A stretch of 64,000 nt of DNA from Herbaspirillum hiltneri N3 (GTDB lineage: Bacteria > Pseudomonadota > Gammaproteobacteria > Burkholderiales > Burkholderiaceae_D), in contig NZ_CP011409.1 of the NCBI RefSeq assembly GCF_001267925.1, forward strand, positions 1,674,001 through 1,738,000, written 5' to 3'. Below are positions 9,701 to 17,772 of this stretch, in pieces; the stretch's first letter is position 1; every line of letters starts with the position of its first letter. The notes below the pieces were generated by a model, which did not search any database, was not told the DNA's origin, and was given only the letters and a program-made list of their open reading frames with translations. Position numbers and translations under genes: made by a program.

Positions 9701-10705
9701 ATGACCAAACGCATCAGCCTTACCCAACACCTGATCGAGCAGCAGCGGCTGCACAACAAGATCCCGTCCGAACTGCGCCTGCTGATCGAAGTCGTCGGCC
9801 GCGCCTGCAAGAGCATCAGCCACGCCGTCGGCAAAGGCGCGCTTGGTGAAGTGCTGGGCAGCGCCGGCAGCGAAAACGTCCAGGGCGAAGTACAGAAGAA
9901 GCTGGACGTCATCTCCAACGAGATCCTGCTCGAAGCCAATGAATGGGGCGGCCACCTGGCCGGCATGGCGTCGGAAGAAATGGAAACCATCCATCCGATT
10001 CCCAACCGTTATCCAAAAGGCGAATACCTGCTGATGTTCGATCCGCTGGACGGTTCCAGCAACATCGACGTCAACGTTTCCATCGGCACCATCTTCTCGG
10101 TGCTGAAAGCGCCGGACGGCATGACCACCCCGTCGGAAAAGGACTTCCTGCAACCGGGCACCAAGCAAGTCGCCGCCGGTTACGCCGTCTACGGCCCGCA
10201 AACCGTGCTGGTGTTGACCACCGGCGACGGTGTGCACTGCTTCACGCTGGACCGCGAAATGGGCGCCTGGGTGCTGACCCAGCGCGACATGCAGATTCCC
10301 GCCGATACCAAGGAATTCGCCATCAACGCTTCCAACGCGCGCCACTGGTATCCGCCGGTCAAGCGTTATGTCGACGAAGTGCTGGCCGGCTCCACCGGTC
10401 CGCGCGGCAAGGACTTCAACATGCGCTGGATCGCCTCGATGGTCGCCGATGTGCATCGCATCCTCAACCGCGGCGGCGTGTTCATGTACCCGGCCGATGC
10501 GCGTGAACCGGATAAGGCGGGCAAGCTGCGCCTGATGTACGAAGCCAACCCGATGGCCTTCATTGTCGAGCAGGCCGGCGGCGCCGCCACCAACGGCGAC
10601 CAGCGCATCCTCGACATCCAGCCGGAGAAACTGCATCAACGCGTCGCGGTGTTCCTCGGTTCGAAGAACGAAGTCGAGCGCGTCACCAGCTATCACAAGG
10701 AATAA
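9701..10705 (+). CDS. fbp: Fructose-1,6-bisphosphatase, class I
   Basis: A 334-residue enzyme that removes the C1 phosphate from fructose 1,6-bisphosphate in gluconeogenesis and the pentose cycle. The metal-binding motif [20 protein letters not shown] lies near residue 115. The substrate-binding end has [20 protein letters not shown] near 270. Length and start ([19 protein letters not shown]) match class I enzymes. An AGAGAGAG purine tract precedes the ATG. A strong terminator lies 38 bp after the stop, so fbp ends its transcription unit. Confidence 0.97.
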   Translation: MTKRISLTQHLIEQQRLHNKIPSELRLLIEVVGRACKSISHAVGKGALGEVLGSAGSENVQGEVQKKLDVISNEILLEANEWGGHLAGMASEEMETIHPIPNRYPKGEYLLMFDPLDGSSNIDVNVSIGTIFSVLKAPDGMTTPSEKDFLQPGTKQVAAGYAVYGPQTVLVLTTGDGVHCFTLDREMGAWVLTQRDMQIPADTKEFAINASNARHWYPPVKRYVDEVLAGSTGPRGKDFNMRWIASMVADVHRILNRGGVFMYPADAREPDKAGKLRLMYEANPMAFIVEQAGGAATNGDQRILDIQPEKLHQRVAVFLGSKNEVERVTSYHKE

Positions 10706-10742
10706 GTTTTACGGGGAACAGGTTTTCCTGGTCGACGAAATG

Positions 10743-10772
10743 AAAAGGGACTTGCCTGGCAAGTCCCTTTTT
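10743..10772. terminator. Rho-independent terminator after fbp
   Basis: AAAAGGGACTTGC and GCAAGTCCCTTTT form a 13-bp perfect stem with a three-base loop and T-run. It serves fbp and possibly the converging PfpI gene. Confidence 0.9.
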
Positions 10773-10795
10773 CATTGCGCACAAGTTCGGACGGC

Positions 10796-11350
10796 TTACG
10801 CAGCCTTCTTCAACGCCGCCAGCAAGGTCTTGTTGAACGCCGGGATATCATCCGGCTTGCGCGAGGTGATGAAGTTGTCATCCTGCACCACTTCGCGATC
10901 GACCCATTTGCCGCCGGCGTTCCTGAAGTCGTCCTGCAGACTCGGCCAGCTGGTCACGGTGCGATCCTTCGCCAGCCCGGCCGAGATCAGCAGCCAGCCG
11001 CCGTGGCAGATCGCCGCGATGGGTTTGTGCGCGGCGTCGGCTTGCTGCACGAACCTGCGCGCTTCCGGCACCAGCCGCATGGCGTCGCCATTGACCACGC
11101 CGCCCGGCAGCAGCACGGCGGCGTAGTCTTCCTGGCGTGCCTGCTCGAAGGTCTTGTCGACCTTGACCTGTTCGCCCTTGTCGACGTGCTTGAAACCCTC
11201 CAGCATGCCGTCCTTGGCGGAGATCACGTCGACGTGCACGCCGGCGGCTTCGAGCGCCTTCTTCGGTTCCAGCAGCTCGGCTTGTTCAAAGCCATCGGTG
11301 GCGAGGATGGCGACGCATAGGGGGGAAGAGGATGAGGATGGATTGGCCAT
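10796..11350 (-). CDS. DJ-1/PfpI family protein (YhbO-like)
   Basis: A 184-residue class I glutamine amidotransferase-like protein. The nucleophile elbow AICHGGWLLISAG carries the conserved Cys, and the early acidic residue lies in ATDGFEQAELLEP. Related proteins act as stress-related proteases or glyoxalase/deglycases; which applies is not shown by sequence. GGAGAAATCATC precedes the ATG. The first nine residues (MANPSSSSS) are a low-complexity extension. The gene converges on fbp. Confidence 0.88.
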   Translation of the reverse strand: MANPSSSSSPLCVAILATDGFEQAELLEPKKALEAAGVHVDVISAKDGMLEGFKHVDKGEQVKVDKTFEQARQEDYAAVLLPGGVVNGDAMRLVPEARRFVQQADAAHKPIAAICHGGWLLISAGLAKDRTVTSWPSLQDDFRNAGGKWVDREVVQDDNFITSRKPDDIPAFNKTLLAALKKAA

Positions 11351-11495
11351 GATGATTTCTCCATGTGGAATGATCGTCCCGGCAGCGTGCGTACCGCTAC
11401 CGGCAGAACGATCATCCTGCGCCCATATGACAACGCCGCCTATCAGCGTAGCGCTGAAGGCGGCGTCAGAATAGCGACGACGGAGCCGGGCCGGA

Positions 11496-12386
11496 TCAGC
11501 GGCGCTGCATCAGCCGCACGCTGTGGATGGCGGTGAACCCCACCGACATCCAGATCGGGATATACGTCCACAACTGCGCCGCGCTCAGCGTCTCATCGAG
11601 CAGGATGATCGCCACCACCACCAGCAATACCGGTTCGACGTAACCGAGGATGCCGAACAGGCCCATCGGCAGCAGCCGGCTGGCGCGCAGATAGCAGTCC
11701 AGCGCCACCGTGCTGAGCAAGCCGAGGCCCGGCAGCAGCATCAGGTACATGTCCGGCCGCTGCCATACGCCCGCAAAATTCGGGCTGATCGCCAGCGTGT
11801 ACAGCGCCACCGGCGTCAGCAGGAAAATCTCCATGATGAAGATCACCATCGAATCCAGCTTGAGGCGCCGCCGCATCATGAAGTAGGGCGGATAACCCAG
11901 CGCCACGAGCAGTGTCGGCCACGAGAAGGCCTGCGTCATCCACAGCTCGTGCAGCACGCCGATGACCGCGCACACCACGGCGATGCGCTGCCATCCGTCG
12001 AGCCGCTCGTGGTAATAGAAGCGCCCGATCAGCACCATCGCCAGCGGCAGCAGGAAATAGCCGAGCGACACCTCCAGCGCACGGCCATTGACCGGCGCCC
12101 AAAGGAACAGCCACAACTGCACGCCCAGCATCGCCGTCATCGCCACGAACAGCAGCGCCTGCAGCGGACTGCGCAGCAATGCAAGAACGGCATCGCGCAA
12201 CTGCGCACCGTGCTTGCGCCAGACGATCAGCAACAGCGCCGGTGGCAGCGTCCACAAGATGCGCCAGGCAAAGATGTCGAGCCCATCCAGCGGCGTCAAC
12301 CAGCTGGTGTAGGCGGAAAGAAGGGCGAACAGCAGCGACGCCGTCACCGACAAAGCGATGCCGCGCGCCGTTTCGGAATGATTCAT
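11496..12386 (-). CDS. rarD: RarD-like EamA permease
   Basis: About 296 residues with ten predicted helices. The sequence follows the RarD subfamily of DMT permeases: GIALSVTASLLFALLSAY at the start, WLFLWAPVNGRALEVSLGYF in the middle, and SRLLPMGLFGILGYVEPVLL near the end. The start chosen is MNHSETARG at 12386; the frame runs 47 codons upstream but that part is not membrane-like and is not conserved in character. RarD function is not established beyond its name (chloramphenicol sensitivity in Pseudomonas). Confidence 0.85.
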   Translation of the reverse strand: MNHSETARGIALSVTASLLFALLSAYTSWLTPLDGLDIFAWRILWTLPPALLLIVWRKHGAQLRDAVLALLRSPLQALLFVAMTAMLGVQLWLFLWAPVNGRALEVSLGYFLLPLAMVLIGRFYYHERLDGWQRIAVVCAVIGVLHELWMTQAFSWPTLLVALGYPPYFMMRRRLKLDSMVIFIMEIFLLTPVALYTLAISPNFAGVWQRPDMYLMLLPGLGLLSTVALDCYLRASRLLPMGLFGILGYVEPVLLVVVAIILLDETLSAAQLWTYIPIWMSVGFTAIHSVRLMQRR

Positions 12387-12548
12387 GAGGGAAGAGTAGT
12401 AATCGAACAAGGCACCAACATGGTGCGATGGCGATTGTAACGTCGGCACACCAATGCTGCTTGGGCTTATGTAAAGAAAGCATGAAGTCTCGATGCCTGG
12501 CGAGACGGGGACAGTGCACGGGCGCATCTGGCAAAAGCGGAATCTTGC

Positions 12549-12554
12549 TAAAAT
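12549..12554 (+). promoter_or_regulatory. -10 element of the tRNA-Thr gene
   Basis: TAAAAT lies nine bases before the mature tRNA 5' end, the usual distance for a tRNA promoter. The -35 element is weak. Confidence 0.45.
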
Positions 12555-12562
12555 ATCGCTGG

Positions 12563-12638
<76 letters not shown>

Positions 12639-12797
12639 GTTTACAAGGGGGGCGGCTTATTCGGGCCCTAGGGGACATCCGGGTTATTTTCGGGCCTTTC
12701 TTGCACTGCCGATGACCGTTTCTGACCGCGTTGCTGAAAGTGCTCAAGCTGATCCTAGGCAAACTTGAACTGGGGGCGCCTTCGCCCTGACCGGCGC

Positions 12798-12941
12798 TCA
12801 ATCGATCCGCTCCATTTTCATTTCAACGCCGCCATCTTCGAACATGAAGCCGGCATTCGGCGCAACGATAAACAGCGTACCCACGTCGACGAATATTGCG
12901 TCAGCGAGGATCAGAGTCCCCGGCGTCGCAGAGGCATCGTC
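12798..12941 (-). other. Open stretch in frame after the barrel protein stop; possible gene remnant
   Basis: Directly after the stop of the barrel gene, the same minus-strand frame stays open for 47 codons and reads as ordinary protein, including LILADAIFVDVGTLFIVAPN and GFMFEDGGVEMKMERID before a TGA. It has no good start codon or ribosome site. It could be the tail of a decayed gene or chance. The rest of 12639-12797 shows nothing I can name. Confidence 0.3.
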
Positions 12942-14336
12942 TCAGAACTTGGTCGCAATACCCAAGCCCCACTTACGCTCGGCGTCACCCGTGTCCGGCA
13001 GCAATCCATCCGAATAATCCAGGCTCAATCCCACGTTCTGGTTGAAGTTATAAGTCAGAGCGCCCTTCCAGTAGTGGATGCTGCGCGAGCCCTGCAGGGC
13101 CTTGAGACCGGTATAGGTGGTGGTGAAGTCGAATGGCAGCCTCGGATTGGTCGAGGCCAGCGTGAAGCCTGCCTGTGCACCCAGGCGGATGAAGTCCTGG
13201 TGCTGTTCGTAGACCGCCGCTTCGCCGCGATTGAGATACGTGCCGTTGCGGCTCTGGCCGATCAGAATGGGCTTGAAGGCAAGGCCATTGTTCCAGCGGA
13301 TGAAATCGTTGAGGATGCCGGGCCGCACCATCGTGTAGGTAAAGTTGACGGTGAGCAGGCGGCTGCCGTCGGAGCTGTTGACAAGATAGTCCGGTCGCGC
13401 CGTCAAGTCTTCGGTATTGGCCGACCCCGGATGGGCGAAGTGGAATGACGAGAGCACACCGGCCTGGCCGGTGCGGGTGGTGTCCACGGTGATGGCGCCG
13501 CCGTTGTAATTGGTCACGCGGTTCTGCTTGAAGCCGACGTAAGGCACCGCCTCGTAGGTACTGCCGTTGCCGTTCATCGGACGCTTGTCGAAGGAGTAGC
13601 CGGCGAAGACCACGATGTCATTCGTGCGCGACTGCGCCACATCGTCATTTGCCAGCGTCAGGTGCGCACGCTCGACGGAAGCATACGCGGCCTGATTGCT
13701 GCGATCGATGGACAACTGATCTGGATTGCCGCGCACACGCACCGGATCCATCCAGCCCGGTTCAGGCTGTGCTGCTGTACTCGCCGTCGCAGGTCCTGCC
13801 GCGCCGGCAGCAGCTACGGTAGCCGGCACCGCGTTCGTGGTGGCAGCTTCTGCCGCATACGGCAGGCTGAGCTGCGCATCGCTTCGTACACAGGCCAGGC
13901 TGCTCCGGTTGTCGGCATCGAAGAACGTAGCCGCAACAGCGCCGCCCGTCGGCCGGAATTGCGCGTCCTTGCCGTCGAGCAGTTGCTGCAGATCGCCGGC
14001 GATGTGATCGACGTTGCAACCGTCGCCTTTGCATGCGCCTCCTTCGGTTTTCTCGGCGGCGCGTTTCTTGAACAGCCATGACGTCAACGCCCGATACGAC
14101 GACAGCGGTGCAGGATGTTCTCCAACAGCCAGGTAAGCGGTGCTGACCGGATAGGCGGCAAGCAGACGGGCGGCCAGCGTTTCTTTGTCAACTTTCAGAT
14201 CAGGGGCGCACAAGCCGGCGGCATCGGCTGCCTGAGCCAGCGACGCGGCGCCGGAAGTGGACAGCAGCATCAGCGCTACCAGCGACTGCATGCGTCTTCG
14301 GACTGAGAGATTTGTTGTCGTAGCAATAAATGGCAT
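12942..14336 (-). CDS. Predicted outer-membrane beta-barrel protein, unidentified
   Basis: A 464-residue exported protein. The N-terminus (MPFIATTTNLSVRRRMQSLV...) has an arginine cluster, a hydrophobic core and a likely cleavage after SLAQA; the later ATG at 14291 would lose the arginines, so 14336 is preferred. An Ala/Thr/Pro-rich linker near residues 185-215 precedes about 250 residues of alternating aromatic/polar strands (for example HYWKGALTYNFNQNVGLSLDY). The protein ends in Phe, the usual outer-membrane signal. The barrel part recalls phospholipase A-sized barrels, but I see no HSNG-type catalytic motif. Function unknown. Confidence 0.7.
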   Translation of the reverse strand: MPFIATTTNLSVRRRMQSLVALMLLSTSGAASLAQAADAAGLCAPDLKVDKETLAARLLAAYPVSTAYLAVGEHPAPLSSYRALTSWLFKKRAAEKTEGGACKGDGCNVDHIAGDLQQLLDGKDAQFRPTGGAVAATFFDADNRSSLACVRSDAQLSLPYAAEAATTNAVPATVAAAGAAGPATASTAAQPEPGWMDPVRVRGNPDQLSIDRSNQAAYASVERAHLTLANDDVAQSRTNDIVVFAGYSFDKRPMNGNGSTYEAVPYVGFKQNRVTNYNGGAITVDTTRTGQAGVLSSFHFAHPGSANTEDLTARPDYLVNSSDGSRLLTVNFTYTMVRPGILNDFIRWNNGLAFKPILIGQSRNGTYLNRGEAAVYEQHQDFIRLGAQAGFTLASTNPRLPFDFTTTYTGLKALQGSRSIHYWKGALTYNFNQNVGLSLDYSDGLLPDTGDAERKWGLGIATKF

Positions 14337-14465
14337 CCAAGGGTTCCGGGCAAAGCAGGTATGAATGCGCTGCACCGGAAAATGTTCAATGCCAATTGCA
14401 AATTTATGCTGGGGATGAATTTGCCGCCATCGATTGCGGGACACGATTCATTGGATGCAAGCGTC

Positions 14466-14873
14466 TCAGCGCCGCTCCTGAATCATCTTCCATCCGTTTC
14501 CAGACGGATCGCGAAAGCCGGCGTCAACTGTCCCATAACGCTCAATGGGTTCTTGGGTGAACTCCACGCCCCGTTCTTTCATCTTTGCGCAGGTCTCGTG
14601 ACAATCCCGCACGATCAGCACCAGCGGAGGCATTGCCCCTTTGGCCACCATCGCTTTCAAGGTCTGCTCGGTTGCGGCATCATGCATCGGCGGACCGGGA
14701 GTGAACAGTCCCAGTTGAAAAGCCGGTTGATCCGGATGTTGCACGGTCAGCCACCGATAGTTGCCGTTTTTTACATCGGTATGAACGCGAAAACCGAGCT
14801 TATCGACATAAAACGCGAGCGCCTCATCCTGATCTCGCACGTACACGCCTGCTACCTGAACACCATCACTCAT
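14466..14873 (-). CDS. VOC-family glyoxalase/dioxygenase-like protein
   Basis: A 135-residue single-domain vicinal-oxygen-chelate protein. It opens with VAGVYVRDQDEALAFYVDKL, typical of glyoxalase/bleomycin-resistance folds, and ends with GTVDAGFRDPSGNGWKMIQ, which carries the conserved DPxGN turn. AAAGGAGG precedes the ATG, and the ATG overlaps the stop of the upstream AraC gene by four bases. The pair is a common arrangement in which the regulator and a small VOC enzyme are co-expressed. Substrate unknown. Confidence 0.85.
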   Translation of the reverse strand: MSDGVQVAGVYVRDQDEALAFYVDKLGFRVHTDVKNGNYRWLTVQHPDQPAFQLGLFTPGPPMHDAATEQTLKAMVAKGAMPPLVLIVRDCHETCAKMKERGVEFTQEPIERYGTVDAGFRDPSGNGWKMIQERR

Positions 14874-15364
14874 GTCTTGCCTCCTTTAGGTTGGGTCTCC
14901 TTTATACCGTCGGCCGAAAGACGCCGCTTCTCCAAAACTGAGGTTTTGAGATCAGGACGGTGAGCCGCGCTGACAATACATGCGGGAATGCTGCCGAGTC
15001 CCTGCAGCGCCGCCCGGGCCTGCCTGCGTACCGTGCCGGGTTTTTCACCGGTGATTTCCCGGAAAATTCGCCCGAACGTGCCAAGGCTCCGCCAACCGGT
15101 CTGAAAGGCGATTTCCGTAATCGGGAGCTCACTATCGCATAGCAATGCCGCCGCCCGTTCAATGCGCCGGGTGAGCAAATAACGGTGCGGCGGCGTGCCA
15201 AATGCGTCTTTGAATGACCGCGCGAAATGCGCCTCGGAGACGTGGCTCACACTTGCCAGTCGCGTGACGGGCCAGTCTTCGTGGGATGCGGCATCCATGC
15301 AATCCTTTGCGCGAAGGAGTCGGCGCAACAATTCAGGACTCTGGATGATAGGGTCTTTGCTCAT
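14870..15364 (-). CDS. Short AraC-family regulator
   Basis: A 164-residue regulator consisting mainly of the AraC DNA-binding domain. Two helix-turn-helix units are visible: VTRLASVSHVSEAHFARSFK and ITEIAFQTGWRSLGTFGRIF, with the FGTPPHRYLLTRRIERAAALL connector. There is no separate N-terminal ligand domain; the C-terminal ~50 residues are family-poor. It is the first gene of a two-gene unit with the overlapping VOC gene, which is its likely partner or target. Confidence 0.85.
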   Translation of the reverse strand: MSKDPIIQSPELLRRLLRAKDCMDAASHEDWPVTRLASVSHVSEAHFARSFKDAFGTPPHRYLLTRRIERAAALLCDSELPITEIAFQTGWRSLGTFGRIFREITGEKPGTVRRQARAALQGLGSIPACIVSAAHRPDLKTSVLEKRRLSADGIKETQPKGGKT

Positions 15365-15469
15365 CTTGCTAGTAGAACCGCTCGGCAGGTTTTTGGTATC
15401 TCGTCCTCGCAGGTCTTTTCCTGGTTTTATCTATGCGTGAAATATCTGCTTGTGGACGGCGGACCAGCA

Positions 15470-15958
15470 CTAAGAATTGACCAGCGCAACTATTTCGCCC
15501 CTGGTTTGAAGACTCAGCTTGGAGCCGGAAAAGTCATCAAAAATACGCTGATGAGCATTGAAGGAACTTGAACCTGTCCGAACGCGATAAGTGTTCGCCC
15601 ATTCAAGCAAGTCGGCGAATGACTGTTCGCTGGCATTTCCACGTCGACCTCGGCACTGGATATTGTCCAGACATTCCTTCTCGCTCAAGCGCAGCCATAT
15701 TAACGCCGTAGCGCTCGTCACGATTTCACGAACCAGCCATCCATAGATACCCTCAATGACCCATCTCTCTTGTGAAGCAGCTGCTTTAGCCAGTTCAACT
15801 GCCTGGCTTCGTTCTCTCGCTTGGTTATATCCGCTTCCCAGCCAATGAATCGAATCCAAATCTACGTAGGCGCCACCATATTTTTTCGCCAAGTGCTCTG
15901 CCAGCCAACTCTTTCCGGAGCCCGAGTTTCCGACGATTATCGTTCTTGAGATATCCAT
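15470..15958 (-). CDS. P-loop nucleotide kinase-like protein (topology-modulation type)
   Basis: A 162-residue AAA/adenylate-kinase-like protein. The Walker A loop GNSGSGKSWLAEHLA is at residues 10-24, followed by YVDLDSIHW, typical of the adenylate kinase/topology-modulation (FlaR) family. A C-terminal RGRRGN segment resembles the lid arginines. GGGAGG sits five bases before the ATG. Composition is AT-richer than the flanking core genes, marking the start of the accessory island. The phosphate acceptor is unknown. Confidence 0.75.
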   Translation of the reverse strand: MDISRTIIVGNSGSGKSWLAEHLAKKYGGAYVDLDSIHWLGSGYNQARERSQAVELAKAAASQERWVIEGIYGWLVREIVTSATALIWLRLSEKECLDNIQCRGRRGNASEQSFADLLEWANTYRVRTGSSSFNAHQRIFDDFSGSKLSLQTRGEIVALVNS

Positions 15959-16033
15959 CTAACCTCCCCAAAAATCACATTTTTCTCCGGGAAATATTTG
16001 CTGTTCCCATGTGAAGACCGCCTAGTCGGAACG

Positions 16034-16058
16034 TCCGTTTCTGGCCGGAAGCGGTCAT
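16034..16058 (+). repeat. 25-bp dyad repeat, copy A
   Basis: First of three equally spaced-motif copies (others at 16703 and 17730). Shared skeleton: NCCG, four variable bases, TGGCCG, three variable bases, GCGG. It lies just after the stop of the HEPN-like gene. Confidence 0.6.
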
Positions 16059-16060
16059 CC

Positions 16061-16669
16061 TCACTCTCGCCCCTTTAGCTCTTCCCGGCAGACTTCGTGC
16101 AACGCTGTGGCCACCACAATGGCAGGCATTATAAAAATCTCATTCAAGTCACCGACTTCATAGTGGTAGCGCCATTGAACAAAAGCATCATTGAGGACGC
16201 TCAATGTTCGGACTACGTCGACCGTTTCTTCAACCTTCCAGAAGGTAGCGGCTGGTCCTACTGCTTTCAGAATCAGACTCTTGGCCTCGTCAGGAAGCTG
16301 CTCAAAGATTCGAAGCAATTTATGCCCACGGGTATTCACCCCAAACAAGCGTCCTACCGTTTTTAAATATACCTCAATGGAAAAGGCTGTATTAACTACC
16401 CATGGGGTGATTGCCTGCCCATCTCTGGGTAGGTGCGCAAGCTTCTGGTAGTACAGCATGGAAGAGGTGGCAGCAAATGCCATAGCCTGATTGAACATCG
16501 CCTGTTCGACAGAGACTTTCTTATAAAGCCCCTTTTCTATCATCAATTGCCGGGCAAGCTCCGCATCCTCTGTATGGTCATGTCCTTCTCGTACCTCTCC
16601 AACAAGACGGCCGTTAAGATACACCGCCTTATGGCCCGGAGCTGGCTGGTGCTTATTACTGGTTGCCAC
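16061..16669 (-). CDS. HEPN-like hypothetical protein
   Basis: A 202-residue cytosolic, mostly helical protein. The central part reads AFSIEVYLKTVGRLFGVNTRGHKLLRIFEQLPDEAKSLI (only partly conserved in general), which resembles HEPN-type proteins, and the later FVQWRYHYE has the R-x-x-H-like feature seen in some of them. It begins with GTG, with AAGGAGA five bases upstream. HEPN proteins often act as RNases in defence or toxin pairs, but no antitoxin partner is obvious; the next gene encodes a small membrane protein. Assignment is by resemblance only. Confidence 0.55.
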   Translation of the reverse strand: MATSNKHQPAPGHKAVYLNGRLVGEVREGHDHTEDAELARQLMIEKGLYKKVSVEQAMFNQAMAFAATSSMLYYQKLAHLPRDGQAITPWVVNTAFSIEVYLKTVGRLFGVNTRGHKLLRIFEQLPDEAKSLILKAVGPAATFWKVEETVDVVRTLSVLNDAFVQWRYHYEVGDLNEIFIMPAIVVATALHEVCREELKGRE

Positions 16670-16702
16670 TGCATCTCCTTACGAATGATGATTAGCCGCA
16701 TG

Positions 16703-16727
16703 ACCGCCGCTGGCCGGTTGCGGACCT
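16703..16727 (+). repeat. 25-bp dyad repeat, copy B
   Basis: Second copy, between the HEPN-like and two-helix genes. It reads ACCGCCGC-TGGCCG-GTT-GCGGACCT, with self-complementary ends around the central GGCC. Confidence 0.6.
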
Positions 16728-16730
16728 CCA

Positions 16731-17024
16731 CTAATTGGTCCGCAAAAATACACAAAATATTCCTATCAACCATGTGGCGAAAAAAGTGACGAGAAACAAC
16801 ATCATCCTTCCACGTGCAATTCGCCACGTCTCTGTAACGGTGGGTTGATAAAAATATTCAAGCATGTCTTTCGACCAAAAATCTCGCCAATCTTTCTTTT
16901 GACGAGCATAAATGAAGTCATTTACAAGTAACGCCCCCAGCGAAATCACGATGATGACAGCCAATCCAATAGCAACGGACATATCCAGTGCGGATAAGAC
17001 ATTGAGGTCGTGGCTATCCCCCAA
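16731..17024 (-). CDS. Small two-helix membrane protein
   Basis: A protein of up to 97 residues with two membrane helices, MSVAIGLAVIIVISLGALLV and MMLFLVTFFATWLIGIFCVF, joined by a charged loop (YARQKKDWRDFWSKDMLEYF). The start is uncertain: TTG at 17024 or the ATG at 16982; neither has a strong ribosome site. It lies upstream of the HEPN-like gene on the same strand with one 25-bp repeat between them, so co-expression is possible. Function unknown. Confidence 0.5.
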   Translation of the reverse strand: MGDSHDLNVLSALDMSVAIGLAVIIVISLGALLVNDFIYARQKKDWRDFWSKDMLEYFYQPTVTETWRIARGRMMLFLVTFFATWLIGIFCVFLRTN

Positions 17025-17113
17025 AGAGCCCGTCCATCTGATTCGTAATCATGCTTCGACAGTCAGAATGATGAGACGACGAGTGAGAAAATATCAGAGT
17101 AGAAGAACCCAAT

Positions 17114-17142
17114 AAAAAGCCCCGCAATTGCGGGGTTTTTTG
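17114..17142. terminator. Bidirectional rho-independent terminator
   Basis: AAAAAGCCCCGCAA and TTGCGGGGTTTTT form a perfect stem with almost no loop, flanked by A and T tracts. It follows the secreted-protein gene on the minus strand. Confidence 0.85.
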
Positions 17143-17234
17143 TTTGAATCGAATGTCCATTACTGTCCGAAAACGGGCAACGGTTCAATCAGCGAACGAA
17201 CTTCTTGGCTATGAACCGCCACGTCGGACTGGAA

Positions 17235-17636
17235 TTAGTTTGAGAACAAATCATATGTGATTGATGCCGCACCGGCGACTGTCCCGCCGCCGAAATTTCC
17301 GATCACAGAGAGACCTACACCCGTAGGAATGTGGATGGAATCCGGGATATTCCCGAATGTATTCTGAGCCCCTGGGCCGGCGAGGATGCGGAATATCACT
17401 CGATTTGTTCCATCTGGATAGTTTGCCTGTAACGCGACTTCGGCATTGTTTGTCGAGTAAAGCGCTGCGGTGCGAATCGTTGCTCCATTCACATTAGCTG
17501 CTTGTGTAAATACCACTTGCACCGTTCCGGTGTTTATATTTTGAGAGAAAAAACGAGAACCTAGATTTTGCTCCGCCTTTGCCAAGTTTGAGAATGACAG
17601 GCAAAGAATAAAAGAGAAGAGAAAAAGTTTGCGCAT
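17235..17636 (-). CDS. Small secreted protein, unidentified
   Basis: A 133-residue protein with a clear signal peptide, MRKLFLFSFILCLSFSNLAKA, probably cleaved after AKA. The mature ~112 residues are rich in Asn, Thr, Gly and Val with beta-strand character (TVQVVFTQAANVNGATIRTA), and contain no cysteine. AAGGA lies eight bases before the ATG at 17636. It is AT-rich and stands alone between a terminator and a 25-bp repeat. I do not recognise the family; a periplasmic or surface role is inferred from the signal. Confidence 0.65.
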   Translation of the reverse strand: MRKLFLFSFILCLSFSNLAKAEQNLGSRFFSQNINTGTVQVVFTQAANVNGATIRTAALYSTNNAEVALQANYPDGTNRVIFRILAGPGAQNTFGNIPDSIHIPTGVGLSVIGNFGGGTVAGAASITYDLFSN

Positions 17637-17729
17637 CAAATTGTTCCTTTTAATATTGTTGTAGAGAACATGATCACAGGGGGTAATAAGTCTGTCAACA
17701 GCCCGATTAATTTGGGCAATTTTCGCACA

Positions 17730-17754
17730 TCCGCTTTTGGCCGATTGCGGACCC
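17730..17754 (+). repeat. 25-bp dyad repeat, copy C
   Basis: Third copy, reading TCCGCTTT-TGGCCG-ATT-GCGGACCC. It lies between the secreted-protein gene and the AraC regulator. Confidence 0.6.
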
Positions 17755-17772
17755 CCACATGAACATTGAAAC

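Noticed and set aside
12942..14336. Calling the barrel protein a phospholipase A (PldA)
   Set aside because: The size and C-terminal Phe fit, but no catalytic HSNG-type motif is visible.
17150..17182. A fourth copy of the 25-bp dyad repeat
   Set aside because: CTGTCCGAAAACGGGCAACGG is similar in flavour but lacks the TGGCCG centre and the fixed spacing.
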